Assembly (NCBI RefSeq): GCF_905120465.1 | Contig: NZ_CAJHOF010000002.1 | Span: 1-64,000, forward strand | DNA length: 64,000 bases | Reading direction: 5' to 3' | DNA from: Campylobacter majalis | GTDB lineage: Bacteria > Campylobacterota > Campylobacteria > Campylobacterales > Campylobacteraceae | Shown: positions 37,201-43,723 of the stretch, piece after piece | Position numbering within the stretch: position 1 is the stretch's first letter | Layout of the letters: every line of letters starts with the position of its first letter | Made by a program: the position numbers and the translations under genes | The notes under the pieces: generated by a model | Databases searched by the model: none | What the model was told of the DNA's origin: nothing | What the model saw: the letters and a program-made list of their open reading frames with translations, nothing else

Positions 37201-37999
37201 CATAAATTACGCGGATGAGGCAATAAGTGATATCAATCCTAAACTTCCACAAGATAGAGCTAATATTTTAATTCATCGGAGATTGATTGAAGTTACGGAA
37301 AAGAATATAGAAGTGTTATGTAATAACTCATATAATACCGAATTGACTTTGTTGGCAAATTGTGATGAAGAGGTAGAAGACATCGTTATTAATACGCTAT
37401 TAAAATATGAACTTTCTGACGATTTAATATATAGTTTGGTTAATAGTGCGATTTCAGATGAAAATTCTTTGAATTTAATAAATTCAATAAAGGACAGCGT
37501 TTTAGTAGAAAGGATAAATCCGACTAAAAAATCTATCATAGAAGCCATTATAAAGGGCTATTTATCTTCGGTAAATATTAACTATATATGCAAGTCCTTT
37601 AAGATATTTGAGTTAAAAGATGAGTTTATAGAGTCATTAGATGATGAAGACAAATTGGAGGAATTGGAAGACGAAAATCTTAATGAAGATTTTATGAAAT
37701 ATGTCTTAAGATTATCAAATATAAAAACAGACACGAAGGTATCATTGATTGAAACAAAGATAAATAATCATTCTGATATAAATACTTTGAAACAGTATAT
37801 ATCTTCAGTTTTGGAAATTTCCGATTTATCAAGTGTTTGGGATAGGAGGCAACCGTTATTAGATAATGCGTATAAAGAGAGAGTCGGGCAAATGTTAATA
37901 AAATCAGGTTATGTTAGATTTCGTAAAGACAAGGCTGGTAAACGGATTATGCTCACAAGACGACTGAGAAATACCACTGTTGATACGCATCTATTGTAG
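34232..37999 (+). CDS. YobI-like membrane-associated P-loop NTPase
   Basis: The 1255-residue protein has Walker A GIYGAGKS (43-50) and a Walker B-type IVVFEDLDRY (about 256-265) in a KAP/STAND-like NTPase domain. Two membrane segments (about 148-170 and 189-212) are inserted between them. A long helical C-terminal region (about 400-1255) lacks recognised enzymatic motifs and ends in a basic segment (KDKAGKRIMLTRRLR). It starts three bases after the Res frame and is cotranscribed. Family members are mostly uncharacterised. A defence role, for example membrane-linked sensing tied to the type III system, is inferred. It is fully open over 3.8 kb. Confidence 0.75.
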   Translation: MDKEKNKFNALTPEVLTENKQIYTEALDYAFGNSDIKNIAITGIYGAGKSTVWNTYVHQKGLSNVITVSLGKYKNNINDDDSLKEVSVTKLADSETDGIEGKLRNENQRTVDIDDDNRVERQLINQILSQIASKKIPLSKYGFKSNKSILNICLQSLAFLSIICSILLWITRDTFLPFINESYKNFNGISVMLLCALLLFVPLFYYLYIFYRGNKFRISKITFKGAEANVNDDKSDESVLDRDIKELVYLLRSSDTKIVVFEDLDRYNSTSIYTKLRELNFLLNHYVKISGDKKPVRFIYMLKDSLFFSKNRTKFFDFILPIVPIVDSKTSENELIELFKAVENAPDRSVLADISLYVDDMRLLKNIVNEYIVYSKIIPLGQIDLESNKLFALITLKNIFPNEFDLLQEDKGFIRTVFDKLEANKKKVVNNLNQKLIKIDDNLEFIRDRVENDKFKAMALMIQSDVGYYYQETRTWAEYLKEWSKKPNEQAYIRYSGSSSYFSYNEFINRFILNTDEKKVLVEKLPENFSLEVNKLNSDREKIKKQIRDIEIYSYKELISIMSAEQKDDLFSIDGFDIVESHYFPLIRVLILDGLLDETYWYYKGNFDVDRSNTLKRNDIIYVKGLKEGKELDIFLDVETPEQIINRLKLTDFSRDNILNKKVLKTCIEKNNIKCVIAIADSVDVNDKYEDLVRILDEFDLELVRKYSNILINDKSYRLVSTLEYCEGESVETFKNILISVATNKTIALDKMVVFKEYIEQNENIISLIPEEQFDVFIDNIRSADIKFEDVSESNCDKARLVAVEQIQAYKLNVGNLIFITEAILEKTINYGSLLNEIYKSLQLLSSKEYIEDNFSSIVSNYIDENKSEKNYANNEEILLKILNSDISDEHKFEYVEKNETVILKLDNLQNSSVTTKILDCLLRKNKVEFCSDNIAAYWNMVEEYSNDFIEYLDNNLDENNYEDTLRNNVSICNTFINSPLISGKIFAFVINYADEAISDINPKLPQDRANILIHRRLIEVTEKNIEVLCNNSYNTELTLLANCDEEVEDIVINTLLKYELSDDLIYSLVNSAISDENSLNLINSIKDSVLVERINPTKKSIIEAIIKGYLSSVNINYICKSFKIFELKDEFIESLDDEDKLEELEDENLNEDFMKYVLRLSNIKTDTKVSLIETKINNHSDINTLKQYISSVLEISDLSSVWDRRQPLLDNAYKERVGQMLIKSGYVRFRKDKAGKRIMLTRRLRNTTVDTHLL

Positions 38000-38100
38000 A
38001 ATAAAGGAGAATGAGGCTTCTACCTTTAGGTAACTGAAACTTTTGATTATTAGTTGATTATTAAAAAAATATTTTACAATGTAATGTTAAATGACAAAAA

Positions 38101-38160
38101 TATCCCCCACTTTATCAACCACATATGATATAATAAACGTGGGTAATAAAGTGAGGGATA
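38101..38160. promoter_or_regulatory. Dyad flanking the promoter of the AlbA_2 gene
   Basis: The arms at 38101-38120 and 38139-38160 share a 14-base core (ATCCCCCACTTTAT and its near-complement ATAAAGTGAGGGAT, 13 of 14 pairing). TATAAT lies between them at 38129-38134. The ATG follows at 38166 with GAGGGA before it. A similar GGGTAATAAAGTGGGAGATAAA occurs again inside the gene at about 39336. Autorepression by the encoded winged-helix domain is a reasonable guess. Confidence 0.55.
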
Positions 38161-38165
38161 AAACT

Positions 38166-39554
38166 ATGAATAAGTATCTTGAAATCATAAAAAATTTAAT
38201 AAGTCATCAAACAGAAGAAGAATGGTTTGAATTCAAAGAAAATTGGTACGAAGTACATGGAATAGGAGAATATATATATCAGCACTGTCAAATGCAGCTG
38301 CAATTTGCAGACAGGAATATGGGTATCTTGTTTGGGGTGTAAATAATGAAACTCATGAAGTTTTAGGAACTAAATTTAATTATAGAGCAGATGTTAAAGG
38401 TGAGCCATTAGGGCATTATTTAGCAAGGCAGTTGAAACCGGATATTGTTTTTTCTTTCCATGAAGTGGATTTTGATAATAAGAGAGTAGTTCTATTAGAA
38501 ATTCCTGGAGCTAAAAATGTTCTAACTTTTTTTGATGGGATGAGATATATTAGAATAGGTTCAAGTAAAGTGAGTGTTGCTAAATATCCTGATAGAGAAG
38601 CTCATTTATTTGAAGTACTAAGCAACAAAGAAAAAACAATAGATAGTATTGAATCTGAATATCAAGATTTAACTTTTGAAAGATTGTTTACATATTATGC
38701 AGGCAGAGGAATTTCTTTAAAATTTTAAACTTTTAAGAAAAATCTTGGGCTTTTAACTAAGGATGGCAGGTATAATTTGATGGCTCAATTGTTGTCGGAT
38801 GATAGCCATATACATGTAAGAGTGTCGGTATTTAGCGGAGAAACGAAAGCAAGTCCCTTATATTCTGTAAAAGAGTTTGGGAACACGTGCATTTTGTTAA
38901 GCTTAGATAAAGTATTAGAATATGCAGATGTCATAAATATAATCCAAGCAGATGAAAGCAGAAGAATTACTACAAGAAAAGATGTTGCTTTATTTGATAT
39001 GAGTGCTTTTAGAGAGGCGGTTATAAATGCCTTTGTTCATAATAAGTGGATAGATGGAAATGCGCCGATGATTACGGTATATAGTAACCGTATAGAGATT
39101 CTTTCAAGAGGAACACTTGCTCCGAAGCAGACGATTGAAGGATTTTATATGGGTGAGTCTATCCCTGTTAACCAAAAACTGTCGGGAATATTTTTGCAGC
39201 TTCACATCAGCGAGCGTTCCGGAAGGGGCGTTCCTAAAATCATAGATAGCTATGGAAAAGATGTGTTTGATTTTAGAGAAAATTCAATTGTAGTTAACAT
39301 TCCTTTTAATTGGATTAACAATGTAGGGGGATAAAGTGGGTAATAAAGTGGGAGATAAAAGACCTCTAAATGATAGACGAAAGAAAATTTTAGAAGAAAT
39401 AAGAAACAATCCTAATGTAACTCAAGCACAATTATCCAAAATTATAGGTATAGGATTAACCGCCATCGAAAACAACATTAGATTTTTGAAAGAAAATGAA
39501 TATATAGAACGAGTAGGATCTAACAAGACAGGCTATTGGAAAATTAAGGAATAG
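38166..39554 (+). pseudogene. AlbA_2/Schlafen-type ATP-binding protein, decayed
   Basis: Pieces in order: EEEWFEFKENW...HGIGEYI (38166 on), then after a two-base slip in a (TA)4 run, ISALSNAAAICRQEYGYLVWGVNNE (an AlbA_2 domain). A TAA follows at 38726-38728 in an otherwise continuous frame. Next come an HATPase_c_4-like region (FREAVINAFVHNKW; ERSGRGVPKIID) and, after a one-base excess in a GGGGG run at 39327-39331, the linker VGNKVGDK and a winged helix (TQAQLSKIIGIGLTAIENNI). Such proteins are putative transcriptional regulators with Schlafen-like domains. At least three lesions make the full product impossible. Confidence 0.75.
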
Positions 39555-39558
39555 TTTC

Positions 39559-39580
39559 GTGCTTGCAATATGCTTGCAAA
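39559..39580. repeat. Right subterminal TGCTTGC repeat pair
   Basis: Matches 23903-23924 at 20 of 22 positions in the same orientation, with two TGCTTGC copies. It lies 100 bases inside the right core repeat. Probable integrase arm sites. Confidence 0.5.
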
Positions 39581-39680
39581 AAATCGGATAAACATAAATA
39601 AAATGGATAATAAGGCTAAATTCGATAACAAAAACCTTGATTTTATGCCATTTATACAAAACGATATCAATGGACATATC

Positions 39681-39692
39681 GAGTGGGAGTAG
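39681..39692. repeat. attR core: displaced guaA 3' end
   Basis: GAGTGGGAGTAG, identical to the last 12 bases of guaA. The host sequence that originally followed guaA resumes here. Confidence 0.75.
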
Positions 39693-39708
39693 AGTATTTA
39701 TTTGATTT

Positions 39709-39745
39709 AGCCGCTTTTAAAAATCTCTTTAAGCGGTTAAATTTT
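39709..39745 (+). terminator. Displaced guaA terminator
   Basis: AGCCGCTT (39709-39716) pairs with AAGCGGTT (39731-39738, one G-U pair) and AAATTTTAAAAAG follows. It lies 17 bases after the displaced guaA end, as expected for the original guaA terminator. Confidence 0.6.
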
Positions 39746-40390
39746 AAAAAGTTTTGAGTTTTTAATTTGCATTGTCTTATGACTTATAAAATTAATTAAA
39801 TTTTTAAAAATTTACTTATATTAATTTATACTTAACAAAGCTTAATTATATTAATCTCAACTTTAATTTAACGTCTAAAATAACTCTTATTTATTTTAAA
39901 ATCCATATAAAAATATAGGCAAAATTGTATATTTGTTTTATGTGAGTTGCTTAAAATAGCTTTTGCAAGTTTTGCACTGCTAATAAATTTATCTTTAATA
40001 TAATCATAAATAGCAACCTATTGTGATAGGGTAATTTAATATTATTTATTTTAATTTTGCTTTACAGGCATCTGTAAAATTGTAGTTAAAAACATCTTTA
40101 AAAAATTTTGGTTTATCTTAAACTTTTATGCTTTATTGTGGCACATTTTTGAGTAAGCAAATTAAAAATAGTATAAATTTAGACATGGTAAAAATCATAA
40201 AACTTAAATTTTATTGTCCATTTAAAGCCACCATTAAAGCAGAAAATTTACAAAATTATGCAGTCTTTAAAACAATATGACAAGACTAGATTGGGCTTTA
40301 AAATTGTTTTTACGCAAACACAACAAGCAAAATAATCAATATTTTATTATGCTAAATTAAGGTTTAGGCTTTAAATTTTATCTAAGTCTT
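39746..40390. other. Gene-free AT-rich stretch
   Basis: About 645 bases without a credible ORF on either strand. A small hairpin CCTATTGTGATAGG occurs near 40017-40030. A 15-base match to the pgp2 leader (ATCTCAACTTTAATT, about 39855) looks incidental. I see no tRNA, repeat array or protein remnant. Confidence 0.5.
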
Positions 40391-40903
40391 TTATTGCGCC
40401 TTGTCTTTTGCACGTCTAATTGCTGCTTCTTTTTGTATGTTTTTTTGCTGTGCTAAAAATATATGTTCTTCAAGTACAACTAAGCTAAATGTGCCTTCAA
40501 ACACCTTGATATCACGCACTTTGCCGATTACTCTTGCATCACGTTTGCGTGAGTCGTCAAAATATGCCTGAGCTTCAAACTCAACAACATCACCAAGCCT
40601 AATAGCTCCTAAAAAATTAATTCTGGCATTTATTGTCACGCAGTATTGCTCGTTTATAGATGCGAGTGCTGCATAATTTGCTGCTGAAAACACAAAACCA
40701 CTGTGTATTAGCCCATCGTCATCGCAAACCATATCCTCTATAGTAAAAAGCTTTGTTTTTGCGTGCGATTTTTTAAGCTCAGTTGCTACACCTGAAAAAT
40801 TTAGCTTAATTGCAGTTGATGTTTTTATCTCGTTTCTTAGTGGGTTTTCATCCTCTGGTAAGATTATATTGTCCGTGCTTTCTTCAAATATATCATCGCT
40901 CAT
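40391..40903 (-). CDS. Hot-dog-fold protein, Cj0977-like
   Basis: The 170-residue protein has a hot-dog thioesterase-like core (HSGFVFSAANYAALASIN; INARINFLGAIRLGDVVEF; residues about 66-145), an acidic N-terminus and a basic tail. Size, fold and its place next to cmoB and a small lipoprotein gene match Cj0977 of C. jejuni, a FlaA-coregulated virulence factor that binds acyl-CoA but lacks clear thioesterase activity. Here it follows cmoB by 10 bases, so it is probably made from the cmoB transcript. Confidence 0.7.
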   Translation of the reverse strand: MSDDIFEESTDNIILPEDENPLRNEIKTSTAIKLNFSGVATELKKSHAKTKLFTIEDMVCDDDGLIHSGFVFSAANYAALASINEQYCVTINARINFLGAIRLGDVVEFEAQAYFDDSRKRDARVIGKVRDIKVFEGTFSLVVLEEHIFLAQQKNIQKEAAIRRAKDKAQ

Positions 40904-40913
40904 TTTTATCCTT

Positions 40914-41807
40914 TTAAATTTTCACCTTCACATAAACTCTTTTTGGTGCTGCATAGCCCTCTATCGTCTTTGAGCTATCATTTGGGTTTAAAAACTGCTC
41001 TAAACTATACCCATCTATCCACTCAGTTTTTCTTTGTTCGTCTAAATCAGTATCTTTTGTTGCTAGTATCTGAAAGTCTTTAAATTTAGCTCTTTCGCAC
41101 CAGTTTTGCAAGGCTTGTATTGTTGGCACAAAGTAGATATTTGGTATTTTTGAGTAGGTGTTTTTTGGCGTGAGTGCAAACTCGCCGTCCATGTCAATAT
41201 ACATCGTGTCTATATATGCTTCACCGTTAGCGTTTAGTGATGATTTTATATCTTTTAGCATTTTTATAGGATCGCTTCTGTGATAGATTACTCCAAGGCA
41301 AAATATCGTATCAAATTTATGCTCAAAATACGGCAAATGCTCAACACCAAGTAGTTCGTATGTGATATTTGATTTAACAAAATGATTTATAAACTTAAAC
41401 TGTATTGCTGTGTGAGTGCTTGGATCAAAACCAACTATTTTTTTGGGATTAAAATCAAGCATTTTAAACATATAATAGCCGTTATTGCAGCCAACATCAG
41501 CAACAATCTTGCCATCTAAATTAAGATGTGGTTTTAAAAGATTAAACTTAATAAAGCTTTGCCACTCTGTATCTATAAATAACTCATCTATGCTAAATGG
41601 ACCTTTTCGCCACGGTTTAAGCATTTTGGCTAAATTTTCTATCTTGTTTGAAACGTCATTTGTTGTATTGAGTGTTTTTATGCTTATAGTATCGTTAAAG
41701 CTTACTTCACACTCAGCGTCAATCTCATCTAAAAGAGCTAAAATTTCAAGGTGTTTTGCGGTTTTTAACTCCTTTTGTTTTGCCTCTCTTATGCTATTTA
41801 GATTCAT
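40914..41807 (-). CDS. cmoB: tRNA U34 carboxymethyltransferase
   Basis: The 297-residue protein has a SAM-dependent methyltransferase core (VADVGCNNGYYMFKML; FDTIFCLGVIYHRSDP) and the CmoB-typical KLNP-like region PWRKGPFSIDELFIDTEW before it. It uses carboxy-SAM to form cmo5U at the wobble base of several tRNAs. Its start overlaps the upstream lipoprotein gene by 14 bases and the Cj0977-like gene follows. Confidence 0.88.
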   Translation of the reverse strand: MNLNSIREAKQKELKTAKHLEILALLDEIDAECEVSFNDTISIKTLNTTNDVSNKIENLAKMLKPWRKGPFSIDELFIDTEWQSFIKFNLLKPHLNLDGKIVADVGCNNGYYMFKMLDFNPKKIVGFDPSTHTAIQFKFINHFVKSNITYELLGVEHLPYFEHKFDTIFCLGVIYHRSDPIKMLKDIKSSLNANGEAYIDTMYIDMDGEFALTPKNTYSKIPNIYFVPTIQALQNWCERAKFKDFQILATKDTDLDEQRKTEWIDGYSLEQFLNPNDSSKTIEGYAAPKRVYVKVKI

Positions 41808-41976
41808 GTTTTTGCCAGTCTATTATATTGTGCGGACACTCTTTTTGATATACTCCAGTAGCGTCATAATACTCTTTGCAGTCGTTATAATACTGCGTTG
41901 AGATACCGCGTTCATTTACAAACACACAGCCGTTTAAACAAAATAGTATTAAAAATATATAAATTATCTTTTTCAT
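41794..41976 (-). CDS. Small lipoprotein
   Basis: The 60-residue precursor has a leader (MKKIIYIFLILFCLNGC) with lipobox LNGC at residue 17. The mature part of about 44 residues has two more Cys (NDCKEYYDATGVYQKEC). It overlaps cmoB by 14 bases. Position beside cmoB and the Cj0977-like gene recalls the Cj0978c lipoprotein. Function unknown. Confidence 0.7.
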   Translation of the reverse strand: MKKIIYIFLILFCLNGCVFVNERGISTQYYNDCKEYYDATGVYQKECPHNIIDWQKHESK

Positions 41977-42011
41977 GTGTTAATTTTACATAAAATTTTA
42001 TAAAAATAGTA

Positions 42012-42045
42012 TATAATGTCTAAAATTTAGGGCTAAGTTTTAGCC
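42012..42045 (+). promoter_or_regulatory. Promoter and leader hairpin of the transglutaminase-like gene
   Basis: TATAAT at 42012-42017 is followed by a perfect hairpin GGCTAA/TTAGCC (42031-42036/42040-42045, loop GTT) at the expected start of the mRNA, 22 bases before the ATG at 42068. Confidence 0.55.
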
Positions 42046-42067
42046 AAAATAATACAAGGCAAATAAA

Positions 42068-43147
42068 ATGCAAAGACGTGATTTTTTAAAATTTAGTGGT
42101 GTGGCTGCGGCTGCAAGCACTGTGCCAAGCGTAATTATGGCTAGTGAGATACAACAATCTGAGTGTAAAAAACGTATTTTTGATATTAGTTTAAGGCACA
42201 GTATAAAAGAGCAAGGCAAAGAGCATAAATTTTGGCTTCCGCTTCTTACAAGCAACAAATACCAGCAGTTAATTAGCGACTATAAAGTAAAAACAAATGC
42301 TAAAAATTACTATATTTCAGATCTGGCTATACCGACTTTATACGCTGAGTTTGATGATGTTGGCAGTCCATATATTGATGTTAGTTTTAGGGTAGCAACG
42401 GTTGATAGAAGTGTTAAAATTTCTTATAAAAATGGCGATGAAAAACTTCTTGATGATGTGCTTTATTATCTAAAGCCAACTACACAAATACCAAATGATG
42501 GCATTGTTAAGCAAAAAGCTGATGAGATAACAAAAGGACTAAAAACTGATCTAGATAAGGCTCGTGCGATTTATACCTGGGTTGCAAATACAATGCAGCG
42601 TGACAATAGTATAATGGGGTGCGGCATAGGTGATGTTAAGGCTATACTTGAAAGTGGCAAGTTAGTAGGTAAATGCACCGACATAAACAGCGTATTTGTC
42701 GGGCTTTGTAGGGCAGTTGGCATACCAGCTAGAGAGCTTTTTGGCATACGAGTAGGGCAGAGTAGATTTTCAAATGAGATGGGTAAGGCCGATGAAAATG
42801 GGGTGGCTAAAATTTCGCAAGCTCAGCATTGTAGGGCTGAGTTTTATCTAAAAGGCACTGGTTGGGTGCCGGTAGATCCTGCTGATGTGGCAAAGGTAAG
42901 ACTTGGCGAAAATTTAACAAATGATAGCGAAAAATTGACAATTATTAGGGATTATTTGTTTGGAAATTGGGAGATGTGCTGGATAGGGTTTAATTATGGA
43001 CGTGATTTTGTGCTTAAGCCAGAGCCAGAGCAAAGCCCTATAAATAACTTTGGCTATCCATATGCCGAAACAGATGGCAATGTGGCAAATTATTACTCGC
43101 CAAAAGATTTTTCTTATGAGTATGAGGCCGTAGAGATAAAAGCGTGA
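42068..43147 (+). CDS. Tat-exported transglutaminase-like protein
   Basis: The 359-residue protein starts with a twin-arginine leader (MQRRDFLKFSGVAAAAS). A transglutaminase-like domain with the Cys-His-Asp triad follows: GKCTDINSVFVGLCRA (Cys about 198), AQHCRAEFY and WVPVDPAD. Proteins of this type are periplasmic cysteine-protease or amidase relatives. The stop overlaps the MerT-like gene (GTGA). Its substrate is unknown. Confidence 0.8.
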   Translation: MQRRDFLKFSGVAAAASTVPSVIMASEIQQSECKKRIFDISLRHSIKEQGKEHKFWLPLLTSNKYQQLISDYKVKTNAKNYYISDLAIPTLYAEFDDVGSPYIDVSFRVATVDRSVKISYKNGDEKLLDDVLYYLKPTTQIPNDGIVKQKADEITKGLKTDLDKARAIYTWVANTMQRDNSIMGCGIGDVKAILESGKLVGKCTDINSVFVGLCRAVGIPARELFGIRVGQSRFSNEMGKADENGVAKISQAQHCRAEFYLKGTGWVPVDPADVAKVRLGENLTNDSEKLTIIRDYLFGNWEMCWIGFNYGRDFVLKPEPEQSPINNFGYPYAETDGNVANYYSPKDFSYEYEAVEIKA

Positions 43148-43464
43148 GAAAATTTTGGCTTATTTTTCTTAGTTTTGTGAGTGCGGTAGCGGCTAGTTTG
43201 TGCTGTTTGCCTGCACTTTTATTTTTGCTTTTTGGAACAAGCTTTGGCTTTTTAGCACAGGCTCAGTATCTTTATGAGTATAGATGGTGGCTTAGTGTGT
43301 TTTCGATATTTTGCTTTGTTTTATATGTTTTTTACATGTTTAAACAAAATAAAAGTTGTAATGCTTCATTTAAAACAAAGAGTAAAATTTTGCTAATTTT
43401 TGGCTTTGTTGTGTTAAATTTACTTCTTTTTTACCCTGAAATTTTAGGATATTTTTATGAATAA
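43144..43464 (+). CDS. MerT-like membrane protein
   Basis: The 106-residue protein has three membrane segments and a paired Cys in the first (AASLCCLPALLFLLFG), the mercuric-ion transporter MerT pattern. It starts at GTG 43144 overlapping the transglutaminase stop and its end overlaps the MerP-like gene by eight bases. A metal other than mercury, or thiol transfer, is possible since no merA or merR is near. Confidence 0.7.
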   Translation: MRKFWLIFLSFVSAVAASLCCLPALLFLLFGTSFGFLAQAQYLYEYRWWLSVFSIFCFVLYVFYMFKQNKSCNASFKTKSKILLIFGFVVLNLLLFYPEILGYFYE

Positions 43465-43723
43465 GATTATTTTATTATCGATGTTTTGTATTTTTGCGTT
43501 TGCAAAAGAGACTATTATAGTGCTTGATAGTATGCATTGTCCGCTTTGCACGGCAATGGTTCGCAAATCTTTGCTTGAAGTTGATGGAGTAAAAAGCGTA
43601 AAAGTATCTTTAAAGACAAAACAAGCCGTTGTTGATGCAAAGGATGATGTGAGTGATAAGGTATTGTTAAAGGCGTGTAAGGCGGTAGGTTATTTAGGGG
43701 TGATAAAAAATGAGCGTAATTGA
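43457..43723 (+). CDS. MerP-like periplasmic heavy-metal-binding protein
   Basis: The 88-residue precursor has a signal peptide (MNKIILLSMFCIFAFA) and one HMA domain with the metal site SMHCPLCTAMVRKSL (C-x-x-C). VDGVKSVKVSLKTKQAVVD is the usual ferredoxin-like continuation. MerP binds metal in the periplasm and passes it to MerT. It overlaps the genes on both sides, so the three-gene unit is coupled to the dipeptidase. Confidence 0.8.
   Translation: MNKIILLSMFCIFAFAKETIIVLDSMHCPLCTAMVRKSLLEVDGVKSVKVSLKTKQAVVDAKDDVSDKVLLKACKAVGYLGVIKNERN

Larger units (their letters stand above)
23844..39692. mobile_element. Decayed Firmicutes-type integrative mobilizable element in guaA
   Basis: A 12-bp core (GAGTGGGAGTAG) at 23844-23855 and 39681-39692 bounds the block; the guaA 3' end is a known integration site for tyrosine recombinases. 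Gene order is DUF2513, XRE, excisionase, integrase, primase-helicase, mobC, relaxase, then cargo (XRE, mod, res, NTPase, AlbA_2 ATPase). The protein styles (Tn916-like Xis/Int, MobC/relaxase pair) are those of Gram-positive elements. The integrase, helicase, mobC, relaxase, DUF2513 and AlbA_2 genes are broken, so self-excision and transfer are not expected. Confidence 0.85.

Noticed and set aside
39327-39331. GGGGG tract at a frameshift considered as a Campylobacter phase-variation tract.
   Set aside because: Five G is too short for the usual variable tracts (about eight or more), and the gene has two other lesions.
25400-39554. In-frame stops in several island genes suggested stop-codon reassignment in the donor (for example UGA as Gly or Trp).
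   Set aside because: The interrupting codons are both TAA and TGA, and frameshifts and a deletion accompany them, while mod and the NTPase use normal stops. Ordinary decay explains all of it.
39850-39870. 15-base identity with the pgp2 leader, considered as a duplicated promoter.
   Set aside because: Too short and AT-rich to exclude chance, and no gene follows it.
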